Source of the DNA: Flavobacteriales bacterium UBA4422
Lineage (GTDB): Bacteria > Bacteroidota > Bacteroidia > Flavobacteriales_G > Salibacteraceae
Assembly: GCA_002389645.1 (NCBI GenBank)
Contig: DGQE01000034.1
Span: 66,775 to 130,774, forward strand
Length of the DNA: 64,000 nucleotides
Reading direction: 5' to 3'
Shown: in pieces, positions 1 through 9,024 of the stretch
Layout of the letters: the number at the start of each line of letters is the position of its first letter
Numbering within the stretch: the first letter of the stretch is position 1
Translations under genes and position numbers: made by a program
The notes under the pieces: generated by a model
Databases searched by the model: none
What the model was told of the DNA's origin: nothing
The model's input: only the letters and a program-made list of their open reading frames with translations

Positions 1-1941
1 GAAAGAGGTATTACTATTACTTCAGCTGCTACTACTCTTAACTGGAATTATAGAGGTGAAGAGTACCATGTGAATATTATTGACACACCGGGTCACGTTG
101 ATTTCACTGTTGAGGTGAATCGATCATTGCGTGTGCTGGATGGTTTAGTTTTCTTGTTTAGTGCTGTTGATGGTGTTGAACCACAATCGGAAACTAACTG
201 GAGATTGGCCAACAACTACAACGTGCCAAGAATTGGTTTCGTTAATAAAATGGACCGTCAAGGGTCTGACTTTTTAAATGTTTGTCGCCAGGTAAAAGAA
301 ATGCTTGGAAGTCATGCGCTTCCGCTTCAAATTCCCATTGGTAATGAAGAGAATTTCAGAGGTGTTGTTGATTTGATCAACTTCAAGGGTATCGTTTGGA
401 ATGAAGAAGACCAAGGAATGACTTTTAGTGAAGTTGAAATTCCTGCTGACATCTTGGAAGAAGCTACAGAATATCGAGAAAAATTGTTGGAAGCAGTTGC
501 TGAATTCAATGATACTCTGATGGAGAAATATTTCGAGGATCCAGAGTCGCTTACAGAGCGGGAAATTCTTGAGGCATTGCGTGAAGCAACAATTTCTGGA
601 AAAGTTGTTCCGATGATGTGTGGATCTGCTTTTAAGAATAAAGGTGTTCAGGCAATGCTTGATATGGTGATGGAAATTCTTCCTTCTCCTATGGACACTG
701 AGGCTATAGTCGGGGTTAATCCAAAGACTGAGCAAGAAGAAAAAAGAAAGCCTTCATTGGATGAGCCATTTGCTGCACTTGCTTTCAAGATTGCAACAGA
801 TCCATTTGTAGGTCGCTTGTGTTTTACCAGAGCTTACTCTGGTAAGCTAGATGCTGGATCCTACGTTATGAATACTCGTTCTGGAAACAAAGAAAGAATT
901 TCTAGAATTTTTCAGATGCATGCTAACAAGCAAAATCAGATTCCTGAACTAGCTTGTGGTGATATTGCCGCTTTGGTTGGATTTAAAGATATTAAGACTG
1001 GAGACACACTGTGTGATGAGAAACATCCGATTGTTTTGGAATCAATGGATTTCCCAGAGCCAGTTATTGGATTAGCTATTGAGCCAAAAACTCAGGCTGA
1101 TGTGGATAAGTTAGGGATGGCTTTAGCTAAGTTGGCTGAAGAGGATCCAACCTTCCAAGTAAAAACTGATGAAGAAACTGGTCAAACTGTAATTAGTGGT
1201 ATGGGTGAGCTTCACCTAGACATTATTGTTGACCGTTTACGAAGAGAATTTAAAGTTGAGGCCAATCAAGGTGCTCCCCAAGTGAACTATAAAGAATCTA
1301 TCACCGGAAATACGCAGCATCGTGAGGTGTTTAAGAAACAGTCTGGTGGTCGAGGTAAGTTTGCTGATATTGTAGTGACCATCGAGCCTGGGGATGCTGA
1401 AAAGCCAGGGTTAATTTTTGAAAGTAAAGTTAAAGGTGGTAACGTTCCTAAGGAATTCATTCCTTCGATTGAGAAAGGTTTTAAAGAGGCAATGAAGAAT
1501 GGTGTGCTTGCAGGTTATCAGGTTGATAATTTGAAGATAACATTGTTGGATGGTTCATTCCACGCAGTTGACTCAGATCAATTGTCTTTTGAGCTTGCAG
1601 CAAAAATGGCTTACAGAAATGCTCTTCCATTGTGTAATCCAGTAATACTTGAGCCAATTATGAAGCTTGAGGCATTGACTCCAGAGGAGAATATGGGTGA
1701 TATTGTTGGTGACTTGAACCGAAGAAGAGGTATGGTTGAAGGTATGAGCGATAGAGCTGGAGCGAAAGTGATTAAGGCTAAAGTTCCATTATCAGAAATG
1801 TTTGGATACGTAACTCAATTGAGAACAATGTCATCAGGTCGCGCAACATCGACCATGGAATTCTCTCACTTTGCTGAGTGTCCTAAGAATATTGCTGATG
1901 CGGTAATCGCTGAAGTGAAAGGTAATTTACAAAAAGCATAA
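1..1941 (+). CDS. fusA: Elongation factor G, 5'-truncated by the window edge
   Basis: Translocase GTPase that moves tRNA and mRNA through the ribosome. The frame is open from base 1, so about 60 N-terminal residues, including the P-loop, lie outside the window; the first complete codons read ERGITI, the switch I segment. Then follow DTPGH (G3), NKMD (G4) and GSA (G5), and domains II to V, including the GMGELHLD segment of domain III. The 646 codons seen fit a total of about 700 residues. It ends 13 bases before rpsJ with no tuf in between, an arrangement I know from other Bacteroidota, so fusA probably leads the S10 transcript. Confidence 0.97.
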   Translation, partial: ERGITITSAATTLNWNYRGEEYHVNIIDTPGHVDFTVEVNRSLRVLDGLVFLFSAVDGVEPQSETNWRLANNYNVPRIGFVNKMDRQGSDFLNVCRQVKEMLGSHALPLQIPIGNEENFRGVVDLINFKGIVWNEEDQGMTFSEVEIPADILEEATEYREKLLEAVAEFNDTLMEKYFEDPESLTEREILEALREATISGKVVPMMCGSAFKNKGVQAMLDMVMEILPSPMDTEAIVGVNPKTEQEEKRKPSLDEPFAALAFKIATDPFVGRLCFTRAYSGKLDAGSYVMNTRSGNKERISRIFQMHANKQNQIPELACGDIAALVGFKDIKTGDTLCDEKHPIVLESMDFPEPVIGLAIEPKTQADVDKLGMALAKLAEEDPTFQVKTDEETGQTVISGMGELHLDIIVDRLRREFKVEANQGAPQVNYKESITGNTQHREVFKKQSGGRGKFADIVVTIEPGDAEKPGLIFESKVKGGNVPKEFIPSIEKGFKEAMKNGVLAGYQVDNLKITLLDGSFHAVDSDQLSFELAAKMAYRNALPLCNPVILEPIMKLEALTPEENMGDIVGDLNRRRGMVEGMSDRAGAKVIKAKVPLSEMFGYVTQLRTMSSGRATSTMEFSHFAECPKNIADAVIAEVKGNLQKA

Positions 1942-1954
1942 TAGAAAGGAAAGA

Positions 1955-2260
1955 ATGGCGCAACGAATCAGAATCAAATTAAAGTCCTACGATCACAACT
2001 TGGTTGACAAATCAGCTGAGAAGATCGTGAAGACAGTGAAGACTACCGGAGCTGTTGTTAGTGGACCGATTCCTCTGCCCACGCAAAAGCAGATTTATAC
2101 GGTACTAAGATCGCCTCACGTGAATAAGAAGGCACGTGAGCAGTTTCAATTATCCAGCTATAAGCGTTTGATGGATATTTATAGTAGTTCATCTAAAACA
2201 ATTGACGCACTTATGGGCCTTGAGCTCCCAAGTGGTGTGGATGTAGAAATTAAAGTGTAA
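1955..2260 (+). CDS. rpsJ: 30S ribosomal protein S10
   Basis: Small-subunit head protein S10, 101 residues, the usual family length. The family also pairs with NusB in transcription antitermination. The N-terminal MAQRIRIKLKSYDH and the central PLPTQKQIYTVLRSPHVNKK loop are typical. A purine-rich GAAAGGAAAG lies just before the ATG. It is the first gene of the S10 cluster and is 21 bases from rplC. Confidence 0.98.
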   Translation: MAQRIRIKLKSYDHNLVDKSAEKIVKTVKTTGAVVSGPIPLPTQKQIYTVLRSPHVNKKAREQFQLSSYKRLMDIYSSSSKTIDALMGLELPSGVDVEIKV

Positions 2261-2281
2261 TCGCTTCAAAAGCTTAGAGTT

Positions 2282-2899
2282 ATGTTAGGAATAATTGGAA
2301 AGAAAGTTGGAATGACCAGCGTTTTTGGCGAGGATGGTAAAAACATTCCATGTACCGTGATAGAGGCGGGGCCATGCGTTATTACGCAGATTAAGACAGA
2401 TGAGACAGATGGCTACACTGCGTGTCAGTTATCTTTTGAAGATATATCAGAGAAGCATTCTACTAAAGGTCAATTGGGTCACTTTGCTAAGGCTGATACA
2501 GCTCCAAAACGAAAAGTTATGGAGTTTCGTGATTGGTCTGGTGATCAAAAGATTGGTGATTCAGTAGATGTGTCAATTTTTGAAGAAGGAGAATTTGTTG
2601 ACGTTGTTGGAACGTCAAAGGGTAAAGGATTTCAGGGCGTTGTTAAACGCCATGGCTTTGCTGGAGTTGGAGACGCTACTCACGGTCAGCATAACAGATT
2701 AAGAGCTCCTGGTTCAATTGGAGCTTGTTCTACTCCATCTAGAGTTTTTAAAGGAATGCGGATGGCTGGAAAGATGGGTAATGATCGTGTTAAAATGATC
2801 AACCTTCAAGTAATTAAGATTTTAGCAGATAAGAATGTGGTTTTAGTTAAAGGAGCAGTTCCTGGAACTAAAGGTTCATACGTTATAATTGAGAAATAA
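2282..2899 (+). CDS. rplC: 50S ribosomal protein L3
   Basis: Large-subunit protein L3, 205 residues, which binds domain VI of 23S rRNA and sends a loop towards the peptidyl transferase centre. The loop is recognisable as GKGFQGVVKRHGF followed by THGQHN and the SRVFKGMRMAGKMG block. The stop TAA shares one base with the ATG of rplD (TAATG), so the two genes are probably translationally coupled. Confidence 0.98.
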   Translation: MLGIIGKKVGMTSVFGEDGKNIPCTVIEAGPCVITQIKTDETDGYTACQLSFEDISEKHSTKGQLGHFAKADTAPKRKVMEFRDWSGDQKIGDSVDVSIFEEGEFVDVVGTSKGKGFQGVVKRHGFAGVGDATHGQHNRLRAPGSIGACSTPSRVFKGMRMAGKMGNDRVKMINLQVIKILADKNVVLVKGAVPGTKGSYVIIEK

Positions 2900-3528
2900 T
2901 GGAATTAGCAGTACTTAACACAGCAGGTAAAGAGACCGGTAAGAAGGTCAAGCTAGAGAAAAGTGTTTTTGGTGTTGAGCCAAGTGAGCATTCAATCTAC
3001 CTCGATGTGAAGCAATACTTGGCTAATCAACGTCAAGGAACTCACAAATCAAAGCAAAGAGCTGAGGTTTCTTATTCTACAAGAAAAATTAAGCGTCAAA
3101 AAGGAACTGGTACGGCAAGAGCAGGAAGTATTAAGAGTCCTGTTTTCGTTGGAGGTGGTCGCGCTTTTGGACCAGAGCCAAGAGACTACGGTTTCAAATT
3201 GAACAAGAAAGTTAAAAGACTTGCTCGTATGTCAGCACTTTCACTAAAGGCTCAAAATAAGAATGTTCGCGTTCTTGAAGACCTTTCGATGGATGCTCCA
3301 AAGACGAAAGAGTTTGTTTCATTAATTAAGAATCTTGAGTTGGTAGGCAACAAAGCTTTATTCGTCACTGAAGATGTTAACTCAAATGTTGTTTTGAGTG
3401 CTAGGAACATCAGCAAAGCGAAGGTGGTTACTGCTGCAAATCTGAATACATATGACATTATGAATGCTAATGTGTTGGTGGTTTGTGAAGGTGCTTTAGG
3501 TAAGATCAACGAAGTTTTAAGTAAATAA
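2899..3528 (+). CDS. rplD: 50S ribosomal protein L4
   Basis: Large-subunit protein L4, 209 residues, whose extended loop lines the exit tunnel. The loop is visible as KIKRQKGTGTARAGS followed by GGGRAFGPEPRDY, the region in which macrolide-resistance changes occur in other species. In E. coli L4 represses its own operon; whether it does so here cannot be seen. The start overlaps the rplC stop by one base and rplW follows after 3 bases. Confidence 0.98.
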   Translation: MELAVLNTAGKETGKKVKLEKSVFGVEPSEHSIYLDVKQYLANQRQGTHKSKQRAEVSYSTRKIKRQKGTGTARAGSIKSPVFVGGGRAFGPEPRDYGFKLNKKVKRLARMSALSLKAQNKNVRVLEDLSMDAPKTKEFVSLIKNLELVGNKALFVTEDVNSNVVLSARNISKAKVVTAANLNTYDIMNANVLVVCEGALGKINEVLSK

Positions 3529-3531
3529 GAC

Positions 3532-3822
3532 ATGAGCGTATTAATTAAGCCCCTTATCACTGAAAAAATGACTGAATTGAGCGAGAAGCGCAATCAGTAT
3601 GGTTTTATTGTGAATCGCAAAGCGAATAAGATTGAAATCCGTAAGGCGATTGAAGATCAGTATAATGTTGCTGTAACTTCTATCAATACTATGGTTTACG
3701 CGGGTAAGTCTAAGAAGAGATTTACTAAGTCTGCAATATTGGACGGTAGAACGAATCATTTTAAGAAGGCAATCGTAACTGTTGCTGACGGAGATGTGAT
3801 TGATTTCTACGCAAACATTTAA
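3532..3822 (+). CDS. rplW: 50S ribosomal protein L23
   Basis: L23, 96 residues, located at the tunnel exit where trigger factor and SRP dock. The start ILIKPLITEKMTEL and the NRKANKIEIRKAIEDQYNV helix are diagnostic. It lies between rplD (3 bases) and rplB (13 bases) in the canonical order. A long antisense frame over this gene is treated as a shadow. Confidence 0.97.
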   Translation: MSVLIKPLITEKMTELSEKRNQYGFIVNRKANKIEIRKAIEDQYNVAVTSINTMVYAGKSKKRFTKSAILDGRTNHFKKAIVTVADGDVIDFYANI

Positions 3823-3835
3823 GAACTGAGGAGAA

Positions 3836-4660
3836 ATGGCAGTAAGAAAGTTAAACCCAACGACACCAGGACAACGACATAAAGTCGTTAGTAAATTCGA
3901 AGTAGTCACAACGGATACTCCGGAGAGAAGTTTGTTGGCTCCTATAAAGAAATCTGGCGGTAGAAATAATACCGGTAAGATGACCATGCGTAATCGTGGT
4001 GGTGGGCACAAGAGAAGATATCGTGTTATCGATTTTAAGAGAGATAAGCATGATGTTTCAGCTACTGTGAAGACAGTAGAGTATGATCCAAATAGAAATG
4101 CACGCATTGCGCTATTGGAATATGCCGATGGCGAAAAGAGATACATCATTGCCCCAACTGGAATTCAAGTTGGACAGCAGGTAGTAAGCGGTGAGAATGC
4201 AGCTCCTGAAATTGGCAATGCTCTTTATCTTAAGACTGTTCCGTTGGGTACAATAGTTCACAATATTGAATTGAGCCCGCGTCAAGGCGGTAAAATGGCG
4301 AGAAGTGCTGGTACTTACGGTCAATTGACTGCTAAGGAAGGTAAGTATGCTGTTATTAAGTTACCGAGTGGTGAAGTGAGAATGGTATTGCTGACATGTA
4401 TGGCAACTATTGGTACTGTTTCAAATTCAGATCACACTCTCGAAAGAAGCGGTAAGGCTGGTAAGAGCAGATGGTTAGGAAGAAGACCTAGAGTTAGAGG
4501 TGTTGCTATGAATCCAGTGGATCACCCAATGGGTGGTGGTGAAGGCCGCTCATCAGGAGGGCATCCTAGATCTAGAAAAGGACTTCCGTCAAAAGGATAT
4601 AAAACAAGGTCTAAGACCAAGTTTTCGAATAAGTTTATAGTAGAGAAAAGAAAGAAATAA
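3836..4660 (+). CDS. rplB: 50S ribosomal protein L2
   Basis: L2, 274 residues, needed for subunit joining and peptidyl transferase activity. The C-terminal block with MNPVDHPMGGGEGR holds the conserved histidine near the catalytic centre, and the RNRGGGHKRRYR stretch is the N-terminal RNA-binding part. It is one of the few genes here with a clear Shine-Dalgarno-like run: GAGGAG ends 3 bases before the ATG. Bacteroidota often initiate without one. Confidence 0.98.
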   Translation: MAVRKLNPTTPGQRHKVVSKFEVVTTDTPERSLLAPIKKSGGRNNTGKMTMRNRGGGHKRRYRVIDFKRDKHDVSATVKTVEYDPNRNARIALLEYADGEKRYIIAPTGIQVGQQVVSGENAAPEIGNALYLKTVPLGTIVHNIELSPRQGGKMARSAGTYGQLTAKEGKYAVIKLPSGEVRMVLLTCMATIGTVSNSDHTLERSGKAGKSRWLGRRPRVRGVAMNPVDHPMGGGEGRSSGGHPRSRKGLPSKGYKTRSKTKFSNKFIVEKRKK

Positions 4661-4667
4661 TTAAGGC

Positions 4668-4943
4668 ATGAGTAGATCGCTTAAAAAACCGCCATTCGTT
4701 CACTACAAACTCCAAAAGAGAGTTGATGAATCACAGTCAGCATCAAAGAAGAGTGTGATTAAAACTTGGAGCAGAGCATCGATGATCACACCAGATTTTG
4801 TTGGTTTGACGATCGCAGTGCATAATGGTAATAAATTCATTCCTGTATTTGTAACAGAGAACATGGTAGGTCATAAGCTAGGAGAGTTTGCTCCTACAAG
4901 AAACTTCCGTGGTCATACTGGTGGCAAAAAAGGTAAAAAGTAA
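4668..4943 (+). CDS. rpsS: 30S ribosomal protein S19
   Basis: S19, 91 residues, forms a complex with S13 in the 30S head near the A-site tRNA. MSRSLKKPPFV at the start and HKLGEFAPTRNFRGHTG at the end are characteristic. It follows rplB after 7 bases and precedes rplV by 12 bases. Confidence 0.98.
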   Translation: MSRSLKKPPFVHYKLQKRVDESQSASKKSVIKTWSRASMITPDFVGLTIAVHNGNKFIPVFVTENMVGHKLGEFAPTRNFRGHTGGKKGKK

Positions 4944-4955
4944 TTGATATAAGTC

Positions 4956-5402
4956 ATGGGGAGTCGAAAGTCAAATATGGCCAACAACATTCGCGAAGAG
5001 CGCAAAACGCAGTACATGGCGAGCCTTCGTAATTGTCCTACATCACCACGAAAAATGCGATTAGTCGCTGATTTGGTTAGAGGTATGGATGTTACTAAAG
5101 CGTCAGCAGTATTGCAGTTTACTAAGAAACATGCCGCACGTGATCTAGAGAAGCTTCTGCGTTCAGCTATATCTAACTTCGAACAGAAGTCAGGTGAACG
5201 CTGGGAAGATGCAGATCTTTTTATAAAAGAGATCTCTGTAGATGGTGGACGTGTTCTTAAAAGAATTCAGCCAGCTCCGCAAGGAAGAGCGTTTAGAGTG
5301 CGTAAGCGTTCGAACCACGTGACTTTGGTTTTAGGGTCTGCAAGTGCAGCTACTCCTAGCAAGAAAGAAACTTCAAAAGAAACAAAAGAAACAGTAGCTT
5401 AA
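4956..5402 (+). CDS. rplV: 50S ribosomal protein L22 with Bacteroidota-type extensions
   Basis: L22, 148 residues, longer than the E. coli protein (about 110). The core begins at NCPTSPRKMRLVADLVRGM around residue 25 and includes the tunnel-lining beta-hairpin. I kept the upstream ATG because Bacteroidota L22 proteins I recall begin with a similar MG-x-RK extension; an internal ATG at 5016 is possible. The last 20 residues are a Lys/Thr/Ser-rich tail. The stop TAA shares its last base with the rpsC ATG. Confidence 0.95.
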   Translation: MGSRKSNMANNIREERKTQYMASLRNCPTSPRKMRLVADLVRGMDVTKASAVLQFTKKHAARDLEKLLRSAISNFEQKSGERWEDADLFIKEISVDGGRVLKRIQPAPQGRAFRVRKRSNHVTLVLGSASAATPSKKETSKETKETVA

Positions 5403-6136
5403 TGGGACAGAAAACTAATCCAATCGGCAACAGACTAGGTTTCATCAGAGGATGGGATTCTCAGTGGTATGGTGGAAAGAGATTCGCTGACAAGTTGGTA
5501 GAGGATCACAAGATCCGCGAGTATGTTTATGCCCGTCTAAAGAACGCTAGTGTTTCTCACATTGTTATTTCGAGAACATTAAAGTTAGTTTCTGTGACTA
5601 TCAACACTGCGCGTCCGGGTATCATTATCGGTAAGGGAGGTCAAGAGGTTGATAAATTGAAAGAAGAATTAAAGAAGCTTACTAAGAAGGAAGTTCAAAT
5701 CAACATTTATGAGATTAAGCGTCCAGAGCTTGATGCAAAACTTGTTGCGGATTCAATTGCTAGGCAAATTGAAGGAAGAATTTCTTTTAGAAGAGCAGCA
5801 AAAATGTCAATAGCTTCAACCATGAGAATGGGAGCCGAAGGGATCAAAGTAATGGTCAGTGGAAGGTTGAATGGAGCTGAAATGGCAAGAACAGAACAAT
5901 ATAAAGATGGTAGAACGCCTCTTCATACGTTCAGAGCAGAGATAGATTATGCTCTTGCTGAAGCCCAAACTACCTATGGTAAAATTGGGATCAAAGTTTG
6001 GATTTGTAAAGGAGAAGTTTACGGTAAGAGAGATCTTTCTACTACTGTAGGTTCTGGTACTCCAAACAAAGGTGGAGGAGGTGGAAATAAGCCATCAGGT
6101 CCAAGAGGCGGAGGAAGAAGGAAGTCTAATTCATAA
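5402..6136 (+). CDS. rpsC: 30S ribosomal protein S3
   Basis: S3, 244 residues, lines the mRNA entry channel with S4 and S5. The KH domain has GIIIGKGGQEVDKLKEEL, and the C-terminal domain carries the RRAAKMSIASTMRMGAEG segment. It ends in a Gly/Pro/Arg-rich tail of about 30 residues that is probably disordered. Its ATG overlaps the rplV stop by one base. Confidence 0.98.
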   Translation: MGQKTNPIGNRLGFIRGWDSQWYGGKRFADKLVEDHKIREYVYARLKNASVSHIVISRTLKLVSVTINTARPGIIIGKGGQEVDKLKEELKKLTKKEVQINIYEIKRPELDAKLVADSIARQIEGRISFRRAAKMSIASTMRMGAEGIKVMVSGRLNGAEMARTEQYKDGRTPLHTFRAEIDYALAEAQTTYGKIGIKVWICKGEVYGKRDLSTTVGSGTPNKGGGGGNKPSGPRGGGRRKSNS

Positions 6137-6149
6137 ATTGATTTGAGAG

Positions 6150-6575
6150 ATGTTATCACCAAGAAAAACTAAATATCGAAAGCAACAGAAAGGCCGCATT
6201 AAGGGCAATGCTATGCGAGGAAACCAATTGGCTTTTGGGACATTTGGTATCAAATCATTGGATACAGGGCGGTTAACTTCAAGACAGATTGAAGCTGCTC
6301 GTATCGCTGTTACACGTTTTATGAAGCGTGAAGGACAGGTTTGGATTAGAATATTTCCAGATACGCCAATTACAAAGAAACCAGCCGAAGTACGTATGGG
6401 TAAGGGTAAAGGTGCTCTTGACCATTGGGCGGCTAAAATAGAACCAGGAAGAGTTCTTTTTGAAATCGAAGGAGTGTCATTAGAAGTAGGACGAGAAGCG
6501 CTAAGGCTAGCAGCTCAAAAGCTTCCATTGGTGACAAAGTTTGTTGTTCGAAGAGACTATACCGAAAATAATTAA
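6150..6575 (+). CDS. rplP: 50S ribosomal protein L16
   Basis: L16, 141 residues, contacts the A-site tRNA elbow and is assembled late. It begins MLSPRKTKYRKQQKGR and contains RMGKGKGALDHWAAKIEPG, both hallmarks of the family. It lies between rpsC and rpmC in the canonical order; the gaps are 13 and 6 bases. Confidence 0.98.
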   Translation: MLSPRKTKYRKQQKGRIKGNAMRGNQLAFGTFGIKSLDTGRLTSRQIEAARIAVTRFMKREGQVWIRIFPDTPITKKPAEVRMGKGKGALDHWAAKIEPGRVLFEIEGVSLEVGREALRLAAQKLPLVTKFVVRRDYTENN

Positions 6576-6581
6576 GAGGCC

Positions 6582-6782
6582 ATGAAGTCATCTGTAATAA
6601 GAGAAATGACCACTGACGAAGTTCAGGATGCTTTACTTAACGAAAAGGAAAGTTTATCAAAGTTGAAAATGCAACATGCAATTTCACCTTTAGAGAACCC
6701 GATGGTTCTTAAAGAGAAAAGAAAAGATGTTTCAAGACTTCTAACCGAATTGACTAAAAGGTCTAAAGAAGCTCAACAATAA
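6582..6782 (+). CDS. rpmC: 50S ribosomal protein L29
   Basis: L29, 66 residues, a two-helix protein near the tunnel exit. Identification rests on the helical, Lys/Glu-rich composition, the LSKLKMQHAISPLENP segment with its length, and its fixed place between rplP and rpsQ. Six bases separate it from each neighbour. Confidence 0.95.
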   Translation: MKSSVIREMTTDEVQDALLNEKESLSKLKMQHAISPLENPMVLKEKRKDVSRLLTELTKRSKEAQQ

Positions 6783-6788
6783 GATATC

Positions 6789-7046
6789 ATGTCAGAAAGA
6801 AATTTAAGAAAAGAGCGAATTGGTGTGGTTACCAGTAACAAGATGGACAAGTCTATCGTAGTTACAGTATCGCGTAAAACGATGCACCCGAAGTACGGGA
6901 AGTTCGTTAATGTGTCAAAAAAGTTTATGGCACATGATGATAAGAACGAATGTGGAATTGGTGACTCAGTTCGCATCATGGAAATTCGTCCGCTCAGCAA
7001 GCGTAAGCGCTGGAGACTAGTTGAGATTGTAGAAAAAGCTAAATAA
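6789..7046 (+). CDS. rpsQ: 30S ribosomal protein S17
   Basis: S17, 85 residues, an OB-fold primary 16S rRNA binder. The KERIGVVTSNKMDKSIVV start and the GDSVRIMEIRPLSKRKRWRLVEI end are typical. It closes the S10 part of the cluster; rplN begins 9 bases later with no terminator, so the S10 and spc sections are probably one transcript. Confidence 0.98.
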   Translation: MSERNLRKERIGVVTSNKMDKSIVVTVSRKTMHPKYGKFVNVSKKFMAHDDKNECGIGDSVRIMEIRPLSKRKRWRLVEIVEKAK

Positions 7047-7055
7047 GATTTAAAG

Positions 7056-7424
7056 ATGTTACAGCAGGAGTCACGAATGAAAGTTGCCGATAATAGCGGA
7101 GCCAAAGAGGTTCTGTGTATTCGGGTACTTGGAGGAACAAAAAGAAGATACGCAAGTATTGGTGATACCGTGGTTGTTTCCGTAAAGGAGGCAATGCCTT
7201 CGGGAAATATCAAGAAAGGAGCGGTTAGCCGAGCTGTTGTAGTTCGAACTAGAAAGGAAATAAGAAGAGCAGATGGTTCTTATATCCGATTTGATGAGAA
7301 TGCTGTTGTTCTTTTGAATCAAGGAGGAGAAATGAGAGGAACACGAATCTTTGGCCCAGTAGCTAGAGAGTTGCGTGAAAAACAATTCATGAAAATCGTT
7401 TCGTTGGCCCCTGAGGTGCTTTAA
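7056..7424 (+). CDS. rplN: 50S ribosomal protein L14
   Basis: L14, 122 residues, at the subunit interface; it is the docking site of the ribosome silencing factor RsfS, whose gene is also in this window. MLQQESRMKVADNSGAKEV and GTRIFGPVARELRE are diagnostic. It is the first gene of the spc section. Confidence 0.98.
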   Translation: MLQQESRMKVADNSGAKEVLCIRVLGGTKRRYASIGDTVVVSVKEAMPSGNIKKGAVSRAVVVRTRKEIRRADGSYIRFDENAVVLLNQGGEMRGTRIFGPVARELREKQFMKIVSLAPEVL

Positions 7425-7436
7425 ATTATAGAAGAA

Positions 7437-7760
7437 ATGCAAAAGAAGCTGCACATAAAAAAAGGTGATCAAGTAGTGGTTATTTCCGGAAATGAAAAAG
7501 GAAAGAGCGGCAGAGTGCTTGAGGTAAACCGTGATAAGATGAGAGCATTGGTAGAAGGATTGAATATGATTTCCCTTCACTCGAAACCAAGTGCTGCAAA
7601 TCCTGACGGTGGCATCGTGAAAAAAGAAGGTCCAATTCATATTTCTAACCTATTGCATGCTGATCCAAAGGATGGTAAGCCTTGCAGAATAGGAAGAAAG
7701 GTAGATGAAGCTGGAGTAAAAGTTAGATATTCTAAAAGATCTGGGGAGGTAATCAAATGA
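7437..7760 (+). CDS. rplX: 50S ribosomal protein L24
   Basis: L24, 107 residues, an assembly initiator binding the 5' end of 23S rRNA. A KOW motif is visible at the start (KKGDQVVVISGNEKGKSGRV). Its stop overlaps the rplE start in an ATGA arrangement of 4 bases, so the two are probably translationally coupled. Confidence 0.97.
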   Translation: MQKKLHIKKGDQVVVISGNEKGKSGRVLEVNRDKMRALVEGLNMISLHSKPSAANPDGGIVKKEGPIHISNLLHADPKDGKPCRIGRKVDEAGVKVRYSKRSGEVIK

Positions 7761-8308
7761 GTGAATACACACCACGACTAAAAAAGCAGTACAACGAAGA
7801 AATCGTTGGTGCATTAAAGGAAAAGTTCCAGTACACTAGTGTTATGCAAGTGCCAAGACTTCAGAAAATTGTTTTGAACCAAGGACTTGGTGATGCAACA
7901 GCAGATAAGAAAGTTATCGAAAGTGCAGTGCAAGAAATGGGTTTAATTTCTGGTCAAAAGGCTATTGCAACGTATGCTAAGAAAGACATCTCTAACTTCA
8001 AGTTAAGAAAGGGAATGCCTATTGGAGCTAAAGTGACTTTGCGAGGAGATATGATGTATGAATTTTTAGACAGATTCATTTCAGTTTCTCTTCCACGAAC
8101 CAGAGACTTTAGAGGTATTAACCCTAAAGGATTCGACAAGAGAGGAAATTACAATTTGGGAATTACTGAGCAAATCATTTTCCCAGAAATAGATATTGAC
8201 AAGATCGTTAGAGTAACTGGCATGGATATCACATTTGTGACATCAGCCAATACTGACGAAGAAGGTTTTGAATTATTAAAAGCATTTGGATTACCATTCA
8301 AAAAATAA
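7757..8308 (+). CDS. rplE: 50S ribosomal protein L5
   Basis: L5, 183 residues, binds 5S rRNA and contacts the P-site tRNA. RLQKIVLNQGLGDA and the SLPRTRDFRGINPKGFDKRG loop identify it. The start overlaps the rplX stop by 4 bases. Confidence 0.98.
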   Translation: MSEYTPRLKKQYNEEIVGALKEKFQYTSVMQVPRLQKIVLNQGLGDATADKKVIESAVQEMGLISGQKAIATYAKKDISNFKLRKGMPIGAKVTLRGDMMYEFLDRFISVSLPRTRDFRGINPKGFDKRGNYNLGITEQIIFPEIDIDKIVRVTGMDITFVTSANTDEEGFELLKAFGLPFKK

Positions 8309-8311
8309 GTT

Positions 8312-8581
8312 ATGGCAAAGGAATCAATGAAAGCCAGAGAGCGCAAACGTCAACAATTGGTTGATAGATATGCTGAAAAGCGCGCTCAGTTAAAAGCAGA
8401 AGGAAAGTGGGAAGAGCTTCAAAAGCTTCCAAAGAACTCGTCTGCTGTTAGACTTCATAATAGATGTCAATTGACAGGTCGACCTAGAGGTTACATGCGT
8501 CAGTTTGGAATTTCTAGAGTGTTGTTCCGTGAGATGGCGAATCAAGGTTTGATTCCTGGAGTATCAAAAGCAAGTTGGTAA
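8312..8581 (+). CDS. rpsN: 30S ribosomal protein S14, zinc-independent form
   Basis: S14, 89 residues, in the 30S head. The C-terminal NRCQLTGRPRGYMRQFGISR block is diagnostic. It is the long form with a single cysteine and no CxxC pairs, so it should not need zinc, unlike the short 61-residue zinc form. rplE ends 3 bases upstream. Confidence 0.97.
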   Translation: MAKESMKARERKRQQLVDRYAEKRAQLKAEGKWEELQKLPKNSSAVRLHNRCQLTGRPRGYMRQFGISRVLFREMANQGLIPGVSKASW

Positions 8582-8611
8582 TTCAAGACAAGTTTAAAGA
8601 AAGAAGAAAAA

Positions 8612-9013
8612 ATGGTTGTTACTGATCCAATAGCAGATTACCTAACTAGATTGAGAAACGCAATAGGCGCGAATCATCGAGTAGTAGACATTCCTGCATC
8701 GAACATTAAGAAAGAGATGACGAAGATTCTCTTTGAAAAGGGATACATCCTCAATTACAAGTTTGAAGAGGTAGGACCTCAAGGGAATATTAAAATTGCC
8801 TTGAAATATGACAAGGTGACTAAGTCTTCTGCCATAAAAGGTTTGAAGAGAATTAGTAAGCCAGGTTTACGCAAGTATACTGGATCAGACAGTTTACCTC
8901 GTGTATTGAATGGCTTGGGTATCGCAATTCTTTCAACATCGAAAGGGTTAATGAGCGATAAGGAAGCTCGTCAAGACAAAGTAGGAGGAGAAGTTTTGTG
9001 TTACGTCTATTAA
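8612..9013 (+). CDS. rpsH: 30S ribosomal protein S8
   Basis: S8, 133 residues, a primary binder of the central domain of 16S rRNA and, in E. coli, the repressor of the spc operon. It starts MVVTDPIADYLTRLRNA and ends with the GLGIAILSTSKGLMSDKEAR segment. A 30-base purine-rich leader separates it from rpsN. Confidence 0.98.
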   Translation: MVVTDPIADYLTRLRNAIGANHRVVDIPASNIKKEMTKILFEKGYILNYKFEEVGPQGNIKIALKYDKVTKSSAIKGLKRISKPGLRKYTGSDSLPRVLNGLGIAILSTSKGLMSDKEARQDKVGGEVLCYVY

Positions 9014-9024
9014 AAGATTGAATA

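Noticed and set aside
274..735. 153-residue open frame on the minus strand inside fusA
   Set aside because: It lies wholly antisense to a clear EF-G domain, has no recognisable motifs and reads as Ser/Phe/His/Asn-rich shadow sequence.
3541..4149. 202-residue antisense frame over rplW and rplB
   Set aside because: Both underlying ribosomal proteins are complete and conserved; the antisense translation resembles no family.
7071..7640. 189-residue antisense frame over rplN and rplX
   Set aside because: Antisense shadow of two intact ribosomal genes.
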